Shown here: positions 24,904-33,429 of the stretch, one piece after another
Layout of the letters: the number at the start of each line of letters is the position of its first letter
How positions within the stretch are numbered: position 1 is the first letter of the stretch
Assembly (NCBI GenBank): GCA_937873695.1
Contig: CALMYL010000014.1
Location: 1 to 61,666 of the forward strand
Origin: an uncultured Ignavibacteria bacterium
GTDB taxonomy: Bacteria; Bacteroidota; Ignavibacteria; Tepidaquicellales; OLB5
Direction: 5' to 3'
DNA length: 61,666 nt
Position numbers and translations under genes: made by a program
The notes under the pieces: generated by a model
What the model saw: the letters and a program-made list of their open reading frames with translations, nothing else
Database searches by the model: none
What the model was told of the DNA's origin: nothing

Positions 24904-25389
24904 TTACTTTTTGGGTAGTGTAACAGCTCCGGGCAGACCCATGAGCGGATAATCTTTTCTTAACGGATGGTATTCATACTCTTCCATCATGTACATTCTG
25001 CGAAGGTCAGGGTGACCGATGAATTTGATCCCCATCATATCCCACGCTTCGCGCTCTGTCCAGTTGGCAGATTGCCAAACAGGATACAGGCTATCCACTT
25101 CTGGATTTTTGCTATCAAGCATAACCCTTAAGAACACTCTAGAACTGTGAGTAAGTGAATACAGATTATAAATGCATTCAAACCGTTCATTTTTTGTGAA
25201 GCGGTCAACACTTACTACATCCCTTAATTGTTCAAATTGAAATTCGTCCCTAAGTATTGTGCATACTTCCAAAAATCTTTCTTTAGGGACTTCAATCATA
25301 GGGTAATTAATATTCTGTGTAAAAACTATTCCGTTAAACCCATTGGCTTCGGTTAGTTTTTCTTTGATTTTTTCTAGTAATTCAGCCAT
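24904..25389 (-). CDS. nuoC: NADH-quinone oxidoreductase subunit C
   Basis: A 161-residue 30-kDa-type subunit of the complex I connecting module. The conserved tail is visible: SANWTEREAWDMMGIKFIGHPDLRRMYM (signature split by a few residues) and HPLRKDYPLMG. It is the first gene of this cluster; nuoA and nuoB are not upstream, where a secreted protein gene ends at 25575. Confidence 0.97.
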   Translation of the reverse strand: MAELLEKIKEKLTEANGFNGIVFTQNINYPMIEVPKERFLEVCTILRDEFQFEQLRDVVSVDRFTKNERFECIYNLYSLTHSSRVFLRVMLDSKNPEVDSLYPVWQSANWTEREAWDMMGIKFIGHPDLRRMYMMEEYEYHPLRKDYPLMGLPGAVTLPKK

Positions 25390-25499
25390 AATTTATCAGC
25401 AAATTTAGCAAAATATGATAAGATATTCAATGCTGTAAGGGTTGTTGTAATTTGGATATTAACGGGTTTTTGCTGTTCCTTTTCCTACGTTCCATATTT

Positions 25500-25572
25500 C
25501 GGACCTTCATATACCTCGTCCCCATTCCGCCAAGGCGGACCGGTTTGGGAACGGAAAAAGGGTAGGGCGGGG
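25500..25572. repeat. Imperfect palindromic intergenic segment
   Basis: The segment contains TTCCGCCaagGCGGA and an outer pairing of GTCCCC (about 25528) with GGGGAC (about 25568). It is GC-rich relative to its neighbours and follows the stop of the type IX substrate gene, so it may serve as its terminator. Confidence 0.4.
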
Positions 25573-25574
25573 AC

Positions 25575-26822
25575 TCATTTTATTAATATCATCTTCTTAG
25601 TGTCTTTAAAATTATCAGCTTCCAATGAATAAAAGTACAATCCACTGGATAACTCAGATCCGTCAAATTTCATTCCATAGCTGCCTGCCTTTTTGAATTC
25701 ACTGGATTTCAAAATTTCATTTCCAAGTATGTCAAATATTCTTATTGTTATTTCTGAATCTCTATACAGATCAAAATTAATTGTTGTAATGGGGTTGAAA
25801 GGGTTTGGATAATTTGTGTATAGCTTGTTCTCAATTGGAATAATTGTAGAAGTTGAATTTATCTCGGTAAAACCAGAAGTTGTAGTTTTTAAAACTACAC
25901 CATTGTTACCTGACAGGAAGCCGGTCGAACTATTTATCATATGAATAGCTATTAATGAATGAAATGTAGGCGTGTATTGGCCCATCCATGTTAATCCTCC
26001 ATTAGTTGACATGCTTGCGCCATAAGTATTTACATAATCAGGACCACCAGCTACAAAAATTGTATCAGGTCCAAAACATTGAAGAGTACCTGGGGCAGTT
26101 AACGGTGCATTTGTTAATGTCCATGTTAATCCGCTGTTCGTTGTTTTGTCCAATTTTCGGGTGTTTGTTCCAGCTGCATAACCTGTATTTATATCTACAA
26201 AATATATATCATTTAAGAAATTGCTGAAAGGAATTGAAAGCGAATCCCAGGATATCCCGCCATTAGTAGTCTTTAAAATTCTGGAGTATATAAAATTAAC
26301 ATAACCCGCAGCAAATGAAACATTTTCACTGACCGGGAAAACAGAACGCATAAATAAAGTTGAAGGCAAAATCGTAGAAGCCCAGCTAACCCCGCAATCT
26401 GTGGTTTTAAGCATTACTTCATATCCGGAAACCATTGCAAAATTATTATTCAAAAAGCGGATACACATTAGTAACTGATTTGTATTTGAATTTAATCTGT
26501 ACCAGTTCAGACCGGCATTAGTCGTCTTTAAAATTAAACCACTATCACCAACACAAATACCGGTATTTTGGTTAATGAATTTGATCGAACATAGATCAAT
26601 TGATGTTCCGGTATTTAATAAAATCCAATTTGTGCCACTACTCGTAGTTTTGTATATTTTACCGGCATCACCACAAATATATCCTGTGTTGTGATCGTTA
26701 AAATATATTCCATAAAATGCTGTTTGGGTACCTAATCCACTATTTACAAGAGTCCAGCCTGCTTGGGAAAAAGAAAAGGAAATGTTAAGTAAAATGGATA
26801 CAATAATAATTAAAGTTTTCAT
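25575..26822 (-). CDS. Secreted YCF48-like beta-propeller with type IX sorting domain
   Basis: A 415-residue protein with a signal peptide (1-19, ending SFSQ). At least six repeats of the form KTT(S/N)xGxxW lie between about 30 and 325, giving a BNR/YCF48-like propeller. The C-terminal 80 residues are a type A Por sorting domain: NYPNPFNP, then a beta-sandwich with IRIFDILGNEI and ending KKMILIK. Such proteins cross the outer membrane by type IX secretion and are attached or released at the surface. Function beyond binding is unknown. Confidence 0.92.
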   Translation of the reverse strand: MKTLIIIVSILLNISFSFSQAGWTLVNSGLGTQTAFYGIYFNDHNTGYICGDAGKIYKTTSSGTNWILLNTGTSIDLCSIKFINQNTGICVGDSGLILKTTNAGLNWYRLNSNTNQLLMCIRFLNNNFAMVSGYEVMLKTTDCGVSWASTILPSTLFMRSVFPVSENVSFAAGYVNFIYSRILKTTNGGISWDSLSIPFSNFLNDIYFVDINTGYAAGTNTRKLDKTTNSGLTWTLTNAPLTAPGTLQCFGPDTIFVAGGPDYVNTYGASMSTNGGLTWMGQYTPTFHSLIAIHMINSSTGFLSGNNGVVLKTTTSGFTEINSTSTIIPIENKLYTNYPNPFNPITTINFDLYRDSEITIRIFDILGNEILKSSEFKKAGSYGMKFDGSELSSGLYFYSLEADNFKDTKKMILIK

Positions 26823-26960
26823 TATAGTAAATTTTAGTTACTGAAATATAACTTAAATTCATAGAATTTAGCAGGTAAAAAAATACGGCATAAGCGGGGA
26901 CAGGGTTTATTCTGCACTGACATACAGAGGGCACGTCTTAATTGCTCTACCCCGATAAGA

Positions 26961-27013
26961 AGACGACCCGGCCGGACTGAGTAGCCTGTATGGTTCAGAC
27001 AATTGGGTCGTCT
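26961..27013. other. Strong inverted repeat, possible structured RNA
   Basis: AGACGACCC (26961-26969) pairs perfectly with GGGTCGTCT (27005-27013). Within the 35-nt loop, CTGA and TCAG can also pair. No T-tract follows, so a simple terminator is unlikely. It may be part of a structured RNA or a mobile-element end. Confidence 0.45.
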
Positions 27014-27077
27014 CATGTTGCACTTTCATGTCTCCTGTTCCAAATCCAATATAGGGGACTAGTCGGGAACTTAAAAA

Positions 27078-27196
27078 TGCCTCTGCCTCTTGCCCTGAAG
27101 GGGCAAAATACGCAAGCGATGGGCGCAGCCCATCGAACAGGTAAAGCAGTAACACAGCCCTGAAAGTCGCAGAACTGGCTTTGACAGTGGCGAAAT
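27078..27196. repeat. 119-bp direct repeat, copy 1
   Basis: Identical by eye to 27346-27464, 268 bp away. Internal hairpins include TGCCCtgaaGGGGCA and GATGGGCgcaGCCCATC. The unit is GC-rich against AT-rich flanks. Confidence 0.9.
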
Positions 27197-27345
27197 ATTT
27201 ATCTTTTGATTTCTAATTCGTAGAGGTGTACACGTTTGGGAAAAGGGCTAATATAAAAAACTTAACCAACTTTCAAAAGGCGAAAGTCGTGGCGAATTTC
27301 ACTAATGACACGAATTATTAACTTTTACGAATTATTAAATAGCAC

Positions 27346-27464
27346 TGCCTCTGCCTCTTGCCCTGAAGGGGCAAAATACGCAAGCGATGGGCGCAGCCCA
27401 TCGAACAGGTAAAGCAGTAACACAGCCCTGAAAGTCGCAGAACTGGCTTTGACAGTGGCGAAAT
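27346..27464. repeat. 119-bp direct repeat, copy 2
   Basis: Second copy of the 27078-27196 repeat, in the same orientation. It is embedded alone in AT-rich sequence, without the GC-rich block that flanks copy 1. Confidence 0.9.
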
Positions 27465-27594
27465 TTCTTATCTTAAATGGAATAACATGTAGTATTTTCT
27501 GATCCGAAAGAGTTAAATATGTTTGTACTTTGCATTAATACTAAGCTATCAATTGGCTTCGCAAAATGTGTCAGGTAAATACTGACACCCCTAA

Positions 27595-27634
27595 ACAAAA
27601 AAAACCTTGCAGATCTTAAAGACCTGTCAGGTTT
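27595..27634 (-). terminator. Rho-independent terminator for the spermidine-synthase-like gene
   Basis: A long imperfect stem (27602-27634, arms starting AAACCTTGCAG and ending CTGTCAGGTTT) is followed on the minus strand by a run of eight T residues. It lies 16 bp past the stop codon. Confidence 0.85.
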
Positions 27635-27649
27635 AGGATTAATCTAAAA

Positions 27650-30106
27650 CTACGCTGCCTTAGGTTTCAATTTTCCTCCAACCAGCATAGCGGCAAGATA
27701 CAGCAATGCCGAAAGTATAAATACAACTTTAAATCCGTAACTCATTGAAACCATTATGACCAGCACACTGCCAAGCACGCTAAAGAAACCATTTACACCC
27801 CAGCCGTATGCAACAAGGTATTTTTGATTGTTGTCAATCATACTCATCCCATAAGGGAACGGTATCCCCATAAAAAATGCTATCGGGGCAATAAGACCTA
27901 TTGAAATAATAACACGCCACATGATATCAAGCCTAACGAGTGCTTCGAAAATTGCGGAGTTTGCGAGTCCCAATATTACAGCCAGTGCGGCTATTATGAT
28001 ATATACCAGGTTCACATTCTTAAGCTTTGTTATTATCTTATTCGATAGCATACTGCCTATGCCTGAAAATATGAGCATGGTTGAAATAACTGTGAGCATA
28101 GTATATACAGGCTGACCCAAAAACAAAGTGAATTTCTGTATCAGGCAAATTTCTATGATAATGTAGCCAAGTCCAAGCAGTGCAAAGTAAGTTATATACT
28201 TGCCCTTTTTGATATTTTTGATTTCAGGGTCTTTACGGAACTTAATATATATAGGCAGAAAAATAAGCAGGGCGGAAATTAATATTGTCTGCGTAAGCAG
28301 TATAACTAAAGTCGATTCCGCAATTGGCTTCTGTACCATCGATAGCATTGCTCTATCGCCCTGCATGAATGACTCTTTTATATTGCCGAAGTTAATCGAA
28401 GTGAAGTCTGTGTTATGCTCAAAATACGGATTATCATCCGTTGCGGGGTATAGTTTTATACCGGGATGTTTGTCGGCAATTTCATCAATGGTTGTGCTTT
28501 CAACAATATCCTTAAAAATACCATCCTGCTTGGAAACAGGATCGTACACCGTTTCAAGGTTAAGCAGCGCTCCCATAGTCTTTAGCTTCTGAATATCAAA
28601 CTCATCAAATCCCGCTTTTTTGAATAGCACACCGCTTAAGAAACTTACATCCTTTTCAAATTCAGTTGGCGGTCTTTTAAAAACATAAAATTGATTTTTA
28701 ATATCACTGCCGCCGTTCAGCTTCTGCGCTTCTTTTATTGATGCGACTAGTCTCGGCATTTGCGGCTCGGGTCTTGTGATATACAATATGCCGTTAATAT
28801 CAAGATGCTGAAGATATTCGCGCAGCGCTTCCTGTGTTAAAATATAGTTTTCCACAAGGCTCATTGCGCCGCTGTTTGTAGCTGAAGCTGATATTGTATG
28901 TGCGCTGATTATAACATCATATTTAAAGCGCTTGCCGCGCAGCCAGCTTCTGGCGTCATCGGTGATTATCTTAACGCGCTTATCTTTGGCAATGCCGCCT
29001 GTCCAGTAATTTGCAAGGTCCTTTTCAACAAGCTCATTAAGTATCGGATTTATCTCAACCGCTGTAACTGAGCCTGCGCCATTGGTTAAGGCTGAAAGTA
29101 TCTCGCCGCCGCCACCGGAGCCAAGCACGAATACTTTAGCGGTATCTTCGCGCTTTAAGTACATTGCAAGCATTGAAGCATCAAACGGCGGCCTTGCGCC
29201 GCTATCAAGCAAGTTTGGTACCTTGGGAATATTGGTAGTGGAGTTTCCCGCATCAATAATTGCGGTATAGACAGGGTAATCATCAACATTTTCGCCGTCA
29301 TCCTTCATCACATCTACTTTGGAAAATGAATTCCAGCGGGTGAGTAATCTTAGCTCCGGGTTATCCTTGATGTAATTACCATACACTTTGTTTTCAGAAA
29401 CATATATCGGCAGGTATGATTCAGGGTTGGTGAGCATTACGCTGTTTATCACTATCATAATAAACACCGTAAACAAACCGATGGTTTGCCTGCGGCTTTT
29501 TTCGATGGCAAATATTACAGTGCCCGCGCATGCAAGCAGTGATGCAAAAATAATTCCCCCTGAGCCGCCGAATTTTGGCAATACCAAAATGAATACAAAG
29601 CAGCTCAATCCCGCGCCAATGAGGTCGTAGAAATATAATTTGTTAATGCCTGATTTAAATCTTGTGAAGAGCTGACCGATAATGAGTCCCGCTAAAAAGA
29701 ACGGCAGTGTTATGAGGATATAATACAAGGGTAAATAAATGAACTGGTTTGAATCAACAAATAAACTGAATGGATCAAAAGGGATCTTATTCAGAATAAC
29801 AAATGAAAGTACGATCGAGACTGCATACAACAGGGAAGTGACGGTAAGGAATGAATTTATCTCAGCCTTATTTATACGGCTGCTGATAATAATAGTTACC
29901 CCGCTGATACCGAGTCCCAAAAGTGCTATGCTGATTATCATAAACGCAAAGTGATACCAAAGCGAGATCGAGAGTACTCTAATTAAAGTGAACTCCAGCA
30001 TTAGCACGCTCAGCGAAACCAGCATTAAGCCAATTTTATGCTTTAGTGTTAATACTTCCTTTTTTGCAGGCTCATATTTTTTTGAAACAGTATGTTTTTT
30101 GCTCAT
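27650..30106 (-). CDS. Membrane-embedded spermidine synthase-like protein
   Basis: An 818-residue fusion. An N-terminal block of about seven membrane helices (20-230) is followed by a soluble methyltransferase-fold domain (about 240-590) of the polyamine aminopropyltransferase type, with FVLGSGGGGEIL (SAM-like site), VTAVEINPIL and IITDDARSWL. A C-terminal block of about seven helices (610-815) follows. Substrate residues of true spermidine synthases are not clearly conserved, so spermidine production is not assured. Such fused proteins are common but little studied. Its stop is followed by a terminator. Confidence 0.85.
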   Translation of the reverse strand: MSKKHTVSKKYEPAKKEVLTLKHKIGLMLVSLSVLMLEFTLIRVLSISLWYHFAFMIISIALLGLGISGVTIIISSRINKAEINSFLTVTSLLYAVSIVLSFVILNKIPFDPFSLFVDSNQFIYLPLYYILITLPFFLAGLIIGQLFTRFKSGINKLYFYDLIGAGLSCFVFILVLPKFGGSGGIIFASLLACAGTVIFAIEKSRRQTIGLFTVFIMIVINSVMLTNPESYLPIYVSENKVYGNYIKDNPELRLLTRWNSFSKVDVMKDDGENVDDYPVYTAIIDAGNSTTNIPKVPNLLDSGARPPFDASMLAMYLKREDTAKVFVLGSGGGGEILSALTNGAGSVTAVEINPILNELVEKDLANYWTGGIAKDKRVKIITDDARSWLRGKRFKYDVIISAHTISASATNSGAMSLVENYILTQEALREYLQHLDINGILYITRPEPQMPRLVASIKEAQKLNGGSDIKNQFYVFKRPPTEFEKDVSFLSGVLFKKAGFDEFDIQKLKTMGALLNLETVYDPVSKQDGIFKDIVESTTIDEIADKHPGIKLYPATDDNPYFEHNTDFTSINFGNIKESFMQGDRAMLSMVQKPIAESTLVILLTQTILISALLIFLPIYIKFRKDPEIKNIKKGKYITYFALLGLGYIIIEICLIQKFTLFLGQPVYTMLTVISTMLIFSGIGSMLSNKIITKLKNVNLVYIIIAALAVILGLANSAIFEALVRLDIMWRVIISIGLIAPIAFFMGIPFPYGMSMIDNNQKYLVAYGWGVNGFFSVLGSVLVIMVSMSYGFKVVFILSALLYLAAMLVGGKLKPKAA

Positions 30107-30161
30107 TAATACTATACTTATTTACTGTTTAACTTATTTGCTGCTTAACTTTTTTGTATTA

Positions 30162-31778
30162 CTATTTTACAGTTTTATTTGTGATTATAGTATCCTTTAA
30201 ATAAGAGCGTTTTGTTTCGGGGTAATCTGTGCTGTAATGCAGGCCGCGTGATTCTTTTCTCATCAATGCGGAACGGATTATCAAATATGATATCAGCGCC
30301 ATGTTCCTTAGCTCCAGCAACTCGCGGTTAATCCTGGTCTTTTTATAGAATGTCTCTATTTCATCTTTTATCAGTGTTATTCTTCTAAGCGCTCTGTGCA
30401 GTCTTAAATTCGATCTCACTATACCCACATAGTTTGCCATTATCTGCTTTATTTCATTCTTGTTCTGTGATATTAAAACCCATTCTTCTGCGTTTTCTGT
30501 GCCGCTGGAATCCCAGTCCGGAATTGTTATGGTTGATTTCTTGGGCTTATGGTTATCAGTGCAGCAGACCTTTGCTGCTTTATCAGCATAGACCAGTGCT
30601 TCAAGCAGTGAATTGCTGGCAAGTCTGTTGGCGCCGTGTACACCTGTCATAGATGCTTCGCCGAGTACAAATAACCGGTTCATCGAAGTTCTTCCATCGA
30701 GATCGCTTACTATGCCGCCGCAGCTGTAATGCGCTGCAGGTACAACAGGTATCATATCCTTAGCCATATTGATGCCTATGGATAAACATTTTTTGTAAAT
30801 ATACGGGAATTTATTTTTAATTTGTTCTGCGCCTAATTTGGTAATATCAAGATACACAAAATCATCACCGTGCTTTTTCATTTCGCTGTCTATAGCACGG
30901 GCAACAATATCCCTTGGCGCAAGCGAGCCGCGGGAATCATACTTGAACATGAACTCCTCGCCATTTTTGGTCTTTAGAATTGCTCCCGCACCGCGCAAAG
31001 CTTCGCTTATTAAAAATGACTGCCCATCGGTAGGGTTTATCCTGTTTTCATACAGACTTGTGGGGTGGAACTGAACAAACTCCATATTACCAATTTTACA
31101 TCCGCTGCGGTAACCGATGGCAATGCCATCGCCGGTGGCGATTGCGGGATTTGTTGTATGAAGGTAAACCTGCCCAATACCGCCTGTGCAAATTACCGTC
31201 AATTCAGAAAGTATTGTAATTATATCATCATTTAATTCATCATACGCGTATGCGCCGTAACAGTTTATACTGCCTGTAGGTTTGCGTTTTTTGATGTTAT
31301 GTTCGGTGATAAGATCAATTGCGGTGTGATGCTCAAGTACTGTGATATTTTTATGATTTGTAATATTGTGAAGTAAGGCTCGCTCAATTTCTCTGCCGGT
31401 AAGATCTTTTGCGTGAACAATTCGCTGCCTGGAGTGTCCGCCTTCTCTGCCGAGATCAAGCTTGCCCTGCTCACGGCTGAAATTGACACCAAGCTCTATA
31501 AGTTCGTTAATTAAATGGGGACCGTTCTTTACAATCTGCTCAACAGCATCAGTGTGGCATAATCCTGCGCCGCATTCAAGCGTATCTTTAATGTGCAGTT
31601 CGTATGAGTCATCAGGGGAGGTGACTGTAGCAACGCCGCCCTGGGCATAGTTTGTGTTTGATTCAGCCTGTTCTTTTTTGGTAACAATAAGAACTTTGGA
31701 CTTCCTGGCGGCTTTCAAAGCAAATGATAAACCGGCTATACCGCTGCCAATAACTAATATGTCAGTCTCAAGCCTCAA
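30162..31778 (-). CDS. nadB: L-aspartate oxidase
   Basis: A 538-residue FAD enzyme oxidising L-aspartate to iminoaspartate, the first step of de novo NAD synthesis. The dinucleotide motif GSGIAG is at 11-16. The flavin contact NYAQGGVA is at about 43-50, the active-site GREGGHSRQRIVHAKD at about 110-125, and the C-terminal FAD motif HGANRLASNSLLE is present. The C-terminal helical domain is complete. nadA and nadC are not in the window. It starts 4 bp after the rng stop, so the two are probably co-transcribed. Confidence 0.97.
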   Translation of the reverse strand: MRLETDILVIGSGIAGLSFALKAARKSKVLIVTKKEQAESNTNYAQGGVATVTSPDDSYELHIKDTLECGAGLCHTDAVEQIVKNGPHLINELIELGVNFSREQGKLDLGREGGHSRQRIVHAKDLTGREIERALLHNITNHKNITVLEHHTAIDLITEHNIKKRKPTGSINCYGAYAYDELNDDIITILSELTVICTGGIGQVYLHTTNPAIATGDGIAIGYRSGCKIGNMEFVQFHPTSLYENRINPTDGQSFLISEALRGAGAILKTKNGEEFMFKYDSRGSLAPRDIVARAIDSEMKKHGDDFVYLDITKLGAEQIKNKFPYIYKKCLSIGINMAKDMIPVVPAAHYSCGGIVSDLDGRTSMNRLFVLGEASMTGVHGANRLASNSLLEALVYADKAAKVCCTDNHKPKKSTITIPDWDSSGTENAEEWVLISQNKNEIKQIMANYVGIVRSNLRLHRALRRITLIKDEIETFYKKTRINRELLELRNMALISYLIIRSALMRKESRGLHYSTDYPETKRSYLKDTIITNKTVK

Positions 31779-31782
31779 TATC

Positions 31783-33372
31783 TTAAGAATACTTAGCTGT
31801 TAGATCTTCATCAGTTTTGGCGCGTATGAATCTGAAATCCTGGAAAGCAAGTGTTGAATCTTCTTCAAGTGTTATCCTCAGCAAATAGCGGAACGCTATT
31901 TTTGTCATATTGCTGATAGTACCCTCGCGAAGCGTTGTGTAAACCATCGGGTGTACTTTTAATATCAGTTTACCTGAAGGTTTATTTTTATCAAGCTTAT
32001 AGCGCTTTATCCATCTTTCAATTCTTGTAAGTATATTGGTTGAGCTTTCAATGATACCGCTGCCGCCGCATAGCGGGCACTGCTCGGTGATTGAGCGCAC
32101 TACGTTTTCTCTTACACGCTGGCGTGTTATCTGTACCAGCCCGAATTCAGACATAGGCAGTATGGTAACTTTTGCCCTGTCTTTCTTGAATTCCTTTTTC
32201 AGCTCATCGTAAACTTTTTTCTTGTTCTTATCGTCGTATACGTCAATAAAATCTACTACAATTATTCCGCCAAGGTCGCGAAGCCTTATTTGCCTTACAA
32301 TTTCCCTGGATGCGTCAAGATTTGTTTTAAGTGAATTTGTTTCCTGGTCTTTGCTCTTTGCGTACTTTCCGCTGTTAACATCAATAACGTACATCGCCTC
32401 GGTCTTTTCAATAATTAAATGACCGCCGATCTTCAGCGGAACGCGTTTGCTGAGTGTCTGGTGAATTTCAGCTTCAATCCCGTAAACATCAAACAGGGCT
32501 TTATTACCTTTGTACAGCTCAACTTTATTCAGCAGGTCAGGCGAGTTCACCTTAACATACTGCTGAATTTCTTTGTACATTTTTTTGGTATCAACCAGTA
32601 CTTTTTCAACATCATCCCTGAAGAGATCTCTTATTACGCTGGTGGTGACCGTAAGATCTTTGTACAGCAGGGCAGGGGGCTCGCCGGTCTTGATCTGTTT
32701 TTCAATATCTTTCCAAATGTTGTAAAGATTTTCAAGATCTTCTACAATGGCCTTATCATCTTGTTCTTCAGCAACTGTACGCAGTATTGCCCCGAATTCC
32801 AGACCTTTGGATGTCCTGTAATTCCTTACAATATTTTTCAGCCTGCGCTTTTCGCGCATGTTCTGTATCTGCTTCGAAGCGTTGACTTTATTTTCGAAGG
32901 GTAAAAATACAAGGTACCTGCCGGGCAGGGATACTTTTGAAGTAACCCTTACGCCTTTGTTACCGACAGGCTCTTTTGTAATCTGGACAATAATTTTCTG
33001 CCCGCGTTCAAGCCGGGGCAGCTGTCTTCTTTTCTGGGGTTGTCTGGATGATTGTTTCTGCGCAGGGACTGTTTCTTCATCTTCATCATCGTCATCGTCA
33101 TCTATATCAGAATCGCTGCCAAGCAGCGCTTTCATATCTTCAGCCTGGTCGCCCACATCACTAAAGTGAAGGAATGCGTCCTGCTTGAAGCCAAGATCTA
33201 TAAATGCGGCTTTGATGCCGGGAATAACTTTGGCTACTTTACCAAGGTAAATATCGCCAATAACACGTTCATACTCCTCATTTTCAATGAAAAGCTCGCT
33301 TAATTTGCCGTCTTCGGTTATGGCAATGCGGCTTTCATCAGCATTTGAGTTGATGATAATCTCTTTTTTCAT
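31783..33372 (-). CDS. rng: Ribonuclease G/E family endoribonuclease
   Basis: This 529-residue RNase matures rRNA and processes mRNA. The N-terminal S1 domain (about 36-165) is interrupted by an acidic, Asp-rich insert at about 85-100 and a Gln/Arg-rich stretch. The catalytic DNase I-like domain follows, with VIDVNSGKYAKSK near 315-330 and the metal site DLGGIIVVDFIDV near 355-367. The zinc-link is CPLCGGSG near 432. There is no C-terminal degradosome scaffold, so RNase G is a better label than RNase E. It lies between rho and nadB. Confidence 0.93.
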   Translation of the reverse strand: MKKEIIINSNADESRIAITEDGKLSELFIENEEYERVIGDIYLGKVAKVIPGIKAAFIDLGFKQDAFLHFSDVGDQAEDMKALLGSDSDIDDDDDDEDEETVPAQKQSSRQPQKRRQLPRLERGQKIIVQITKEPVGNKGVRVTSKVSLPGRYLVFLPFENKVNASKQIQNMREKRRLKNIVRNYRTSKGLEFGAILRTVAEEQDDKAIVEDLENLYNIWKDIEKQIKTGEPPALLYKDLTVTTSVIRDLFRDDVEKVLVDTKKMYKEIQQYVKVNSPDLLNKVELYKGNKALFDVYGIEAEIHQTLSKRVPLKIGGHLIIEKTEAMYVIDVNSGKYAKSKDQETNSLKTNLDASREIVRQIRLRDLGGIIVVDFIDVYDDKNKKKVYDELKKEFKKDRAKVTILPMSEFGLVQITRQRVRENVVRSITEQCPLCGGSGIIESSTNILTRIERWIKRYKLDKNKPSGKLILKVHPMVYTTLREGTISNMTKIAFRYLLRITLEEDSTLAFQDFRFIRAKTDEDLTAKYS

Positions 33373-33429
33373 ACAATGGATCCGGTTAACTACTTTTTAA
33401 TCGGACTAAAGCTCAAATATCAATTCAGC

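Larger units (their letters stand above)
26823..27649. other. 827-bp gene-free region with GC-rich block and direct repeats
   Basis: No convincing protein gene is present. 26880-27196 is markedly more GC-rich than its surroundings and holds a strong inverted repeat (26961-27013) and the first copy of a 119-bp repeat. 27197-27345 is AT-rich; the second repeat copy is at 27346-27464. The remainder (27465-27594) is AT-rich until the terminator of the next gene. Short minus-strand frames exist over the GC-rich block but show no recognised domain. Confidence 0.6.

Noticed and set aside
26834-27155. Short minus-strand ORFs over the GC-rich block
   Set aside because: They overlap one another in different frames, have unusual composition, no recognised domain, and one reads straight through the direct repeat.
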